5,248 bases of DNA. Origin: an uncultured Flavobacteriales bacterium (GTDB lineage Bacteria > Bacteroidota > Bacteroidia > Flavobacteriales > Crocinitomicaceae). The notes beneath the pieces were generated by a model that saw only the letters and a program-made list of their open reading frames with translations, was not told where the DNA came from and ran no database searches. Of the stretch, positions 1-5,248 are shown piece by piece (position 1 is the stretch's first letter; every line of letters starts with the position of its first letter). Location of the stretch: NCBI GenBank assembly GCA_946886545.1, contig CAMPIU010000243.1, positions 1 to 5,248 on the forward strand, written 5' to 3'. A program made the position numbers and the translations under genes.

Positions 1-516
1 GCTTTTAAAAACAATCATTATAATTTTAAACTGGATAAAACCCTTAAATATGAAGGGATTTCATTTAAAATTCCCAAACATTTTAACCGGGATTATTCTC
101 ACACCTATACCATCAAGAATTCTTCCTTAACAAGAAATAGTAGTGCTTTTAATATCTATTTCTCTGTAGAACGCTTCAACCAGTCGGATTTATACCGGGA
201 CTTTGTGGCAGATTATGTGATCGAGGATGACCTATTAAACACTTTCCAGGATGCATACGTTTGGAGAAGATACTTGTCCCTGGACAATGCGAGTGTATCC
301 ATAAAAAAAGAACTTCCAAAAACGTTCAAACACAAAGGAGTTATCCAAACCGTTTCCGGTGACGGAACTTATTCCGGACAGGCATACTATATAACATCTA
401 CGATAAAATCCGGAAATGATTATTATGTTTTCCAATGGATCACAAGTAAACCTGTCATGAATTACACCTACGACGATTTTGAACGCATTCTTAAAAGTGT
501 ACGAAAATCAAAATGA
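1..516 (+). CDS. Hypothetical protein, 5'-truncated by the window edge
   Basis: The reading frame is open from base 1 to the TGA at 514-516, giving 171 visible residues. The true start lies outside the window, and the internal GTG at 205 is not a convincing start because the frame upstream reads as normal protein. I do not recognise the family. The visible part is polar and rich in aromatic residues. It has an apparent beta strand near residues 20-28 (ISFKIPKHF), strand-like stretches around 133-150, and a closing amphipathic helix near 157-171 (DDFERILKSVRKSK). This strand-rich layout with a final FxxILxSVR helix recalls small PsbP/Mog1-like domains, but that is only a resemblance. No catalytic motif or membrane segment is visible, and any signal peptide would be off-window. 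The stop overlaps the start of the Nudix gene as ATGA (513-516), which implies cotranscription and probable translational coupling. The coding call is firm; the function is unknown. Confidence 0.8.
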   Translation, partial: AFKNNHYNFKLDKTLKYEGISFKIPKHFNRDYSHTYTIKNSSLTRNSSAFNIYFSVERFNQSDLYRDFVADYVIEDDLLNTFQDAYVWRRYLSLDNASVSIKKELPKTFKHKGVIQTVSGDGTYSGQAYYITSTIKSGNDYYVFQWITSKPVMNYTYDDFERILKSVRKSK

Positions 517-1133
517 CACACGCGGATTTAATTCGAAAATTCGAAAAAGAATTACCCGGAGAACAATCACATTTGGCATTCATGCCTAAGCGTGGAAGTT
601 CGATGGAACAACTGAGAAAAGGTATTTCTTTCCGTGATGCAGCCGTTGCGATTATTTTATTTCACAACGAAAAAAACAGACTGTGCACTATTGTAACCCG
701 GAGACAGGAGTATGATGGCTCGCACAGCGGTCAAATCAGCTTTCCGGGTGGAAAAAAAGAAATGGACGACAGGAATCTTTTAGACACTGCTATCCGGGAA
801 TGCCACGAGGAAATTGGAGTTTATGCCAGTAATTTCGAATTATTAAAGGAATTAAGCCCCTTGTTTGTTCCTGTGAGTCAGTTTCTGATCACACCCTATG
901 TTTTGTACTCTCACCACAAATCGTTCAATTACATGCGTTCGGAACGCGAGGTTGCAGCAATCCATGAACTGGATCTGTTAGAGCTTTACAAGTCCGAATC
1001 TATTGTCAATATTGATATTCAGATCGGCAGCGATTTTACGATGAAGAATGTTCCGCATTTCAAACAAGGAGATATTCTTATTTGGGGAGCTACCGCTTTA
1101 ATTCTAAACGAATTGAAAGATATCTTATCCTAG
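513..1133 (+). CDS. Nudix hydrolase, probable CoA pyrophosphatase (NudL/YeaB-like)
   Basis: A 206-residue cytosolic Nudix enzyme. Family members hydrolyse the diphosphate of coenzyme A and its derivatives to 3',5'-ADP and (acyl)phosphopantetheine, with Mg or Mn bound by the Nudix-box glutamates. The Nudix core REcHEEiG lies at residues 95-102, with the metal-binding glutamates E99 and E100 present. Directly upstream, TRRQEYDGSHSGQISFPGG (62-80) matches the UPF0035 signature (R...H.GQ.sFPGG) that separates CoA pyrophosphatases from other Nudix enzymes. The GGKKEMDD segment carries the one-residue spacing shift usual in this subfamily. The N-terminal LPGEQSHLAFMP (14-25) also fits, and length is typical (about 190-210). 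The ATG at 513 overlaps the previous stop (ATGA) and has no Shine-Dalgarno sequence, as is normal in Bacteroidota, so translation may depend on coupling. The stop TAG shares CTAG with the convergent gene. The Nudix call is very sure; the CoA substrate is inferred from the family motif. Confidence 0.92.
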   Translation: MTHADLIRKFEKELPGEQSHLAFMPKRGSSMEQLRKGISFRDAAVAIILFHNEKNRLCTIVTRRQEYDGSHSGQISFPGGKKEMDDRNLLDTAIRECHEEIGVYASNFELLKELSPLFVPVSQFLITPYVLYSHHKSFNYMRSEREVAAIHELDLLELYKSESIVNIDIQIGSDFTMKNVPHFKQGDILIWGATALILNELKDILS

Positions 1134-2617
1134 AATCTTACTCGGGCAAAACCAAGAGCAGCTGAAACACTCGTTCCATCCTTCAAAAAGAAGCTCAATG
1201 CATCCCTGGAAGCCACTCCAAATTCATAAGCTCCATCTTTCAGAATAAAAGTCAATCCGAGAGGCATATTGTTTTTATAAATACCTCCTCCATAATAACC
1301 AATACTCAATTGCAGCCATTTTACAGGAATAATATCTCCACCAAATGAATAAACCGGGTTTTGAATGGATCCTGGATTCTCTTTATTAAACGGTGCAACT
1401 ACATCGAAGCCAACACGTATATATTTGATCGGTTCAAAACTCACTCCGAATCTGAAATCCGAAGCATTAATCACTGTATATTTTTGCTCACCTTCTAAGG
1501 TCATCAATCCATTCTCTCTAACCAATTGATTAACTGTTTGAGTAATATTATCGCCATTCAATCCGCCAATAGCAAAAGTAGTAAACAAAGTATCCTTCAC
1601 TTTGTAAACATTTCTCTTATAGGTAACGGAACCAATATTGTTGACAGCCGCTGCAATACGCAGTTTATTGAAGAGAATCACACTTGCAGAAAGATCTATT
1701 CCGTAGCCGGTCCCCATTACCGGAGCCATTCCTTTTGTCTTTTTCTGCATCACATTAGATCCGCTTACATTTCCGTAATCAATATCAAAAGTCGGAGTAA
1801 TGGATGAATACAGTCTCAAGCCATCATCATCTGATGTCATATTAAACATCGCCATAGAAGTAATTAATCTTGCGCCAATACCTCCATAAACTTCGAAAAC
1901 AGAATCTCTTCCGAATAATTTCCGGCCATACCCAATGTTGTAACTTCTATTCCAAACCATTTGAATATGTGTTCCTTTGGTTAACTCGCTGATACGAATC
2001 GGAACATTCAAGGAGCCGCTGATTACATTATTCAAAGTGTCCTGAGAAATACTTGCATTATTTGCTATCCTGGAAGTATCCGAACCAAAAACAACGGTTA
2101 ATGAATCAAAAACGGAAGACAATTTCCCCCTGAATAATAAATCGGTTGTCTGAGAATTCATTTTGGAGTACCAGCTATAACTTTCCCTGATATTAAAGGC
2201 TATTCCGCCTAGTTTTTCTCCATAATATGAAAAACCAAACCAATTGTAATCAAAATTAATAGCGACTCCAGCTTCGGCATAATCTCCAACAGCTTCCATC
2301 TGTCTTCTGTAATCTATCTCATCCGCATTCTTATGCTGAGCCGCATTATACAACGTTTTCGTCAGGTTTTGTAGCTTCTTGGAATTCAATGAGTCTGATG
2401 AGATTCCAAATGCAAATTCTGAAGTTCCGGTAGTGAATTTTTTTCCTGCATATCGTGGTCTCCAGCCAAGTGCTGAAGTATTGATTCCAAGAGCATGATA
2501 ATCAGTAACAAATGGTGTTGCAACTCCTTTTCCAACCGTTGGAAAAGCTACTCCCTGAGTTTGAGAAAATGAAAATGAATATGATAATAGGAATACCAGA
2601 AATAGTTTAAGCTTCAT
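1130..2617 (-). CDS. DUF5723-like outer-membrane beta-barrel protein
   Basis: A 495-residue secreted protein of unknown function. Residues 1-18 form a signal peptide (basic MKLK, then a Leu/Phe core) with likely cleavage before Q19 (SFS|QTQG). The segment TDYHALGINTSALGW (38-52) resembles the N-terminal motif of the Bacteroidota DUF5723 family, where an ALGINPANLGW-like sequence is common. The body alternates polar and aromatic/hydrophobic residues with many Gly-Tyr-Phe turns, as in transmembrane beta strands, and the chain ends AALGFARVRF, with the terminal Phe expected of an outer-membrane barrel signal. I infer an outer-membrane barrel resembling FadL/PorV-type proteins; no ligand can be named. 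The ATG at 2617 is chosen because it begins the signal peptide directly. There is no Shine-Dalgarno sequence, and the leader is A/T-rich (ACTACAATT). The gene is monocistronic and converges on the Nudix gene with a 4-base stop overlap. A terminator lies 48 bases upstream of its start, so expression needs a promoter after the hairpin or read-through. Confidence 0.85.
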   Translation of the reverse strand: MKLKLFLVFLLSYSFSFSQTQGVAFPTVGKGVATPFVTDYHALGINTSALGWRPRYAGKKFTTGTSEFAFGISSDSLNSKKLQNLTKTLYNAAQHKNADEIDYRRQMEAVGDYAEAGVAINFDYNWFGFSYYGEKLGGIAFNIRESYSWYSKMNSQTTDLLFRGKLSSVFDSLTVVFGSDTSRIANNASISQDTLNNVISGSLNVPIRISELTKGTHIQMVWNRSYNIGYGRKLFGRDSVFEVYGGIGARLITSMAMFNMTSDDDGLRLYSSITPTFDIDYGNVSGSNVMQKKTKGMAPVMGTGYGIDLSASVILFNKLRIAAAVNNIGSVTYKRNVYKVKDTLFTTFAIGGLNGDNITQTVNQLVRENGLMTLEGEQKYTVINASDFRFGVSFEPIKYIRVGFDVVAPFNKENPGSIQNPVYSFGGDIIPVKWLQLSIGYYGGGIYKNNMPLGLTFILKDGAYEFGVASRDALSFFLKDGTSVSAALGFARVRF

Positions 2618-2660
2618 AATTGTAGTTTGTGCGCTAAAGAAACGAAAAATCTTTCAACCA

Positions 2661-2765
2661 AAAACAAAAAGAGGAGTAAATTCAATGTAACTTACTCCTC
2701 TTTTTGCTAAACCATGCTAAAACTATAAAACCCAAAACTAACAACTATGAAAATTGTCGTTCTTG
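2661..2765 (-). ncRNA. Candidate small RNA or 5' leader/attenuator (about 100 nt)
   Basis: This is inferred from signals, not from similarity to a known RNA. A consensus Bacteroidota promoter (2770-2799) fires leftward and a strong intrinsic terminator (2666-2705) lies about 60 bases beyond the expected start near 2762-2766. The product would be about 100 nt and has no credible ORF: its one ATG, in AGCATGGTTTAG, gives two codons. The 5' half is largely unstructured and U-rich, with GTTTT three times (2738-2734, 2731-2727, 2723-2719), spaced 7-8 bases, then GGTTTAGC just before the hairpin. It could be an independent sRNA, or the terminated leader of the DUF5723-like gene that starts 48 bases beyond the hairpin. 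It could also be nothing more than a promoter remnant. The exact 5' end is approximate. Confidence 0.4.
2666..2705 (-). terminator. Intrinsic terminator, symmetric and possibly bidirectional
   Basis: A perfect 14-base inverted repeat pairs AAAAAGAGGAGTAA (2666-2679) with TTACTCCTCTTTTT (2692-2705) around a 12-base loop. The 9-base core GAGGAGTAA/TTACTCCTC is followed on the minus strand by TTTTTGTTTT, a standard U-tract, and on the plus strand by TTTTTG. It is therefore placed to stop leftward transcription coming from the metal-transport operon and from the promoter at 2770-2799. It could also stop rightward transcription. Stem and tract are seen directly; termination is inferred. Confidence 0.88.
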
Positions 2766-2769
2766 AGTA

Positions 2770-2799
2770 CAAAGTTAAGCCAGTTTATTGATATAACAA
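2770..2799 (-). promoter_or_regulatory. Bacteroidota-type promoter (-33 TTG, -7 TAACTTTG)
   Basis: On the minus strand a TTG (2799-2797, context AGTTG) is followed after 19 bases by TAACTTTG (2777-2770). This fits the Bacteroidota primary-sigma consensus TTG, 17-23 bases, TAnnTTTG, with every fixed position of the -7 box matched. Transcription would start near 2762-2766 and run left into the hairpin at 2666-2705. It lies 70 bases past the stop of the TroD-like permease gene, so it does not serve the transporter operon. Confidence 0.6.
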
Positions 2800-2871
2800 C
2801 TTTATTTTGCGTTTTTTTATCAAATAAAATACTGATTCTTGAACTCTTGAAAATGAAGATTTCAGGAAATT

Positions 2872-3735
2872 TCAATTAGCGCGCACCCTTTTCTTATAAG
2901 TTTTATAAGGTGAAATAAAGACTGAAATCATAAAAACAAGGCCATTCACGCAAACAATCAAAGGTGAAATCGAAATATTGATCCATTTTCCAAGAAACAC
3001 TCCAACGACACAAGATACTATTCCTATGCATGCAGAATACCAAAATGTTTTTGCCAGCGTTTTAGAAAACTGTAAAGCGGTTGCGGCAGGAAGAACCAAC
3101 AATCCTACAACCAGGATTACTCCAACGCTCTCAAAACTAAGAACGGCATGAATGCTGAGCAGCAACATTAACACCAATTGAAAAGCCTGAACAGGAATCC
3201 CGATAAAGGAACCAAATTGCGGATTGAACGCCCAAACCTTCCATCCTTTGAATCCAATGCTAATAACCAGCAATAAAATAACCGTCAGTGGCAATAATTG
3301 CAGAATAGCTCTTGTTCCATACAAATATTCTCCGACAATTACCTGGTCTAAAATGGACGTTTCCAAATCTCCGTACAATACACATTCCTGATCCAAATCA
3401 CTGTTTTTCCCGGCAAAAAGAGCAATCATTAATACACCGATTGCAAATAAAAACGTGAAGGTAAAGCCAATCGCCGCATCTTCCTGAACCTTCCATTTTT
3501 TTCGAAGAAAATCAATCAGAAAATTTGTTAATATACCAGTAATTGAGGCTCCAACAATCATTGGAACAGAATCTCTTGTTCCGCTAAGCAGATAAGCAAC
3601 GACTATTCCTGGCAGAACAGCGTGTGAAATTGCATCACCAACCATTACCAAACTTTTTGAAACAAGCAAAACTCCCAGTAAAGATGCCGGTATTGCAACG
3701 GAACAGGCGGTCAATATCATCAAAAGATCATTCAT
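2872..3735 (-). CDS. Metal ABC transporter permease, TroD/MntD-like (ABC-3 family)
   Basis: A 287-residue integral inner-membrane subunit of a Mn/Zn/Fe importer, about the usual family length. It reads as roughly seven to nine hydrophobic segments. The ABC-3 hallmark GDAISHAVLPGIVVAYL lies at 33-49 after the first helix, and the second hallmark, FESVGVILVVGLLVLPAATA, at 201-220. The loop DLDQECVLYGDLE (113-125) resembles the LDxDxVLYG segment usual in the second permease (TroD/MntD type), while AFNPQFGSFIGIPV (169-182) is the usual cytoplasmic FDPxFAxxxGxP element with Asn for Asp. The C-terminus is short and basic (KTYKKRVRAN). The ATG at 3735 is separated by a single base from the TAA of the preceding permease (TAAGATG), which implies translational coupling and equal dosage of the two. 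It is the last gene of the transporter set, and the first clear terminator downstream is 166 bases on. The family is secure; the transported metal cannot be decided from sequence alone. Confidence 0.9.
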   Translation of the reverse strand: MNDLLMILTACSVAIPASLLGVLLVSKSLVMVGDAISHAVLPGIVVAYLLSGTRDSVPMIVGASITGILTNFLIDFLRKKWKVQEDAAIGFTFTFLFAIGVLMIALFAGKNSDLDQECVLYGDLETSILDQVIVGEYLYGTRAILQLLPLTVILLLVISIGFKGWKVWAFNPQFGSFIGIPVQAFQLVLMLLLSIHAVLSFESVGVILVVGLLVLPAATALQFSKTLAKTFWYSACIGIVSCVVGVFLGKWINISISPLIVCVNGLVFMISVFISPYKTYKKRVRAN

Positions 3736-3736
3736 C

Positions 3737-4573
3737 TTATTTTCCGGTTTTAAATTGAATTTTTGACAAAAGAGCTACAGAAATTGCGCAAATACTTAAA
3801 ACCAGAATGATGCAAGGACCTGTTGGAATATTTTTTCCTAAAATGGATATATACGATCCAAGCAGTGAAGAGGAAGTTCCAAAGATAAGTGATAAAACAA
3901 TTAAGGAACTCAACTTGTAAGTTAGCATTCTCGCTGTCAAAACAGGGATGATCAAAAGGGCAGACATTAAGACAACTCCTACCGCCTGAACTCCCATTGC
4001 TACGACAAGGATAGTCATCGAATTTAAAATAAAGTCATTCCAACGTAGTGAAAAGCCTTTACTGATCATAAATTCTTTATTGAAAGCAAAGCTAAACATC
4101 ACCCGGTATCTGAAAAAAGTAACTCCGATAATTAAAGAAGAAACTACCGAAAATAAATACAAATCTTCGATGTTCAAAGCTGCAATTTTACCAAAAAGAA
4201 AATCACTCAATCCGGCTTGTCCGTCATCCGGTCTGCCTTGGATATAGGAAAGTAAGCTTAATCCCATTGCAAAGAAGATACTTAATGTGGCTGCTACAAT
4301 GGTATCAGATTTAAGTTTTGTTTTTCGTTGGAGCCATGATATTTGCTGCGTTGCGAGCCAACCTGCAATAAAAGCTCCCAGCATCAAAATAAGTGTGTTT
4401 CTTTGCCCTGAAACCATGTAGGCTAAAACAATTCCCGGTAAAATGGAATGAGAAATTGCATCGCCGATCAAAGATTTCTTTTGAAGAAATGTGAAAGTCC
4501 CAACCAATGCCGCTGAAATTCCGATAAGCGCTGTCCCAATAAATACAATCCAAATACTTAAATCCATCTTCAT
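3737..4573 (-). CDS. Metal ABC transporter permease, TroC/MntC-like (ABC-3 family)
   Basis: A 278-residue integral inner-membrane subunit, paralogous to the permease encoded directly downstream and expected to pair with it as a heterodimer. The GDAISHSILPGIVLAYMVSG hallmark lies at 37-56, and GVQAVGVVLMSALLIIPVLTARML at 194-217 is the second conserved block. The PTGPCIILV segment (250-258) is the usual element before the last helix. GLSDFLFGKIAALNIEDL (121-138) resembles the GLDxFLFGQAAxLxxxDV segment of the first permease in TroBCD/MntBCD systems, which supports the TroC-like assignment. There is no fused C-terminal DtxR-type regulator domain, which some relatives carry. The start at 4573 (MKMDLS) lies 10 bases after the ATPase stop; a second ATG at 4567 is an equally usable start two codons in. 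No Shine-Dalgarno sequence is seen. The family is secure; the metal (Mn, Zn or Fe) is undetermined. Confidence 0.9.
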   Translation of the reverse strand: MKMDLSIWIVFIGTALIGISAALVGTFTFLQKKSLIGDAISHSILPGIVLAYMVSGQRNTLILMLGAFIAGWLATQQISWLQRKTKLKSDTIVAATLSIFFAMGLSLLSYIQGRPDDGQAGLSDFLFGKIAALNIEDLYLFSVVSSLIIGVTFFRYRVMFSFAFNKEFMISKGFSLRWNDFILNSMTILVVAMGVQAVGVVLMSALLIIPVLTARMLTYKLSSLIVLSLIFGTSSSLLGSYISILGKNIPTGPCIILVLSICAISVALLSKIQFKTGK

Positions 4574-4583
4574 TTTTATTAAA

Positions 4584-5248
4584 TCAAAAACTGCGTTTTT
4601 TCTTATCCAATAAAAGGGTCATTCCATACGCTTTTTCAATATTCTCAGATTTCAGAATTTCATCAATCGGTCCGTTTGCAATTAGTTTTTTATTGAGCAA
4701 TACTACGTCATCAAAGTATTGGGCTACAATTGATAAATCGTGATGGACAATAATAACTGTTTTTCCGGAGTCTCTTAATTTTTGAACAATCGATAAAATG
4801 GAGTCCTGCGAAGCCATATCAATACCCACAAAGGGTTCATCCATCACAATCAACTCTGCTTCTTGTGCCAGTGCTCTTGCCAAAAAAACACGTTGTTGCT
4901 GTCCACCGGATAATTGCCCTATCTGACGATTCGAAAATTCAGACAATTGAACCTTCTTTATAGTCTCTTTTACAATTTCCTTATCAGCAAAAGTAGTTCG
5001 CGACCACCATTTTTTAGGACGGATTCTTCCCATGGCAACAACTTCTTCAACAGTTATCGGAAAATCCCAGTCAATCGATTCTCTTTGTGGGACATAGGCA
5101 ATCTTCGAACGGTATTTTTCTAGTGAATTTCCAAAAAATGTTACTTCTCCCTTTTTAACCGGAACAATTCCCAATATCCCTTTCAATAAGGTTGATTTAC
5201 CCGAACCATTTGGTCCAATAATCCCTGTGATTTTGCCTGGATTTATGG
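4584..5248 (-). CDS. Metal ABC transporter ATP-binding protein, TroB/MntB-like, N-terminus off-window
   Basis: The C-terminal 220 residues of the nucleotide-binding subunit, whose ATP hydrolysis drives metal import through the two permeases encoded next. The frame stays open to the window edge. The internal TTG at 5186 is not the start, because the Walker A motif GPNGSGKST (visible residues 11-19) lies upstream of it; roughly 30 N-terminal residues are missing. Other elements are the Q-loop in YVPQRESIDWDFPITVEEVV (51-70), signature LSGGQQQRV (112-120), Walker B ELIVMDEP (131-138) with E137 as catalytic base, and the switch histidine H169 in IVHHD. The Q-loop stretch R-x-S-[IV]-D-W-D-F-P-[IV]-[TS]-V is characteristic of the Mn/Zn/Fe branch rather than generic ABC proteins, in agreement with the ABC-3 permease neighbours. 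All catalytic motifs visible are intact. The TGA at 4586-4584 lies 10 bases before the first permease. A TroA/ZnuA-like binding protein is expected nearby but is not seen here. Confidence 0.93.
   Translation of the reverse strand, partial: INPGKITGIIGPNGSGKSTLLKGILGIVPVKKGEVTFFGNSLEKYRSKIAYVPQRESIDWDFPITVEEVVAMGRIRPKKWWSRTTFADKEIVKETIKKVQLSEFSNRQIGQLSGGQQQRVFLARALAQEAELIVMDEPFVGIDMASQDSILSIVQKLRDSGKTVIIVHHDLSIVAQYFDDVVLLNKKLIANGPIDEILKSENIEKAYGMTLLLDKKKRSF

Noticed and set aside
235..435. Minus-strand open frame of 66 codons inside the first gene
   Set aside because: Antisense shadow of a coding frame that is open across the whole region; no start context or recognisable protein features.
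1526..1807. Plus-strand open frame of 93 codons opposite the outer-membrane protein gene
   Set aside because: Composition is non-protein-like and the opposite strand encodes a continuous barrel protein; a shadow.
2629..2657. Possible promoter for the DUF5723-like gene (TTG, 18 bases, TAGCGCAC)
   Set aside because: Only the TA of the -7 box matches and the TTTG half is replaced by GCAC, too weak to list as a feature; mentioned because the gene otherwise lacks a promoter after the hairpin.
2747..2791. 14-codon plus-strand ORF (MKIVVLEYKVKPVY) in the intergenic region
   Set aside because: Very short, no plus-strand promoter matching TAnnTTTG upstream, and it lies over the minus-strand promoter; most likely chance.
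2815..2829. TTTTAT-CAA-ATAAAA inverted repeat as a terminator for the transporter operon
   Set aside because: Six A/T pairs only, no GC in the stem and no U-tract after it on the minus strand.
4311..4553. Minus-strand open frame of 80 codons inside the TroC-like permease gene
   Set aside because: Same strand but a different frame from a clearly conserved permease, whose GDAISH motif region it overlaps; a shadow.
4914..5123. Plus-strand open frame of 69 codons opposite the ATPase gene
   Set aside because: Antisense to the conserved Q-loop to signature region of the ATPase; a shadow.
5184..5186. TTG as the start codon of the ATPase
   Set aside because: The Walker A motif lies immediately upstream in the same frame, so the protein begins beyond the window edge.

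Overview
The window looks like a piece of chromosome from a low-GC member of the Bacteroidota, most likely order Flavobacteriales. Three things support this. Start codons lack Shine-Dalgarno sequences and have A/T-rich leaders. There is a near-ideal Bacteroidota-type promoter (TTG, 19 bases, TAACTTTG) at 2770-2799. The outer-membrane protein gene resembles the DUF5723 family, which is largely confined to this phylum, and has a signal peptide ending S-F-S|Q. Genus cannot be fixed from the sequence. I see no mobile element, CRISPR array, tRNA or rRNA.

Layout. Positions 1-1133 (+) hold the 3' part of an unrecognised gene, followed by a Nudix hydrolase of the CoA-pyrophosphatase type; the two are joined by an ATGA overlap. 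Positions 1130-2617 (-) hold a DUF5723-like outer-membrane beta-barrel gene. It converges on the Nudix gene so tightly that both TAG stops sit in one CTAG palindrome. The intergenic region 2618-2871 contains a strong hairpin terminator (2666-2705) and, just upstream on the minus strand, a consensus promoter (2770-2799). Together they predict a short RNA of about 100 nt, or a leader/attenuator of the DUF5723-like gene. Positions 2872-5248 (-) hold three genes of a metal-ion ABC importer of the Mn/Zn/Fe (TroBCD/MntBCD) type, in transcription order ATPase (cut by the window edge), TroC-like permease, TroD-like permease. The genes are 10 and 1 bases apart.

How it works together. The importer genes should form one transcript. 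The ATPase would energise a heterodimer of the two permeases, and a periplasmic metal-binding protein (TroA/ZnuA-like), not in the window, is expected to deliver the ion, probably encoded upstream beyond position 5248. The other genes have no evident functional tie to metal uptake. Most of the window is ordinary. The part that deserves a second look is the predicted short transcription unit at about 2661-2799.
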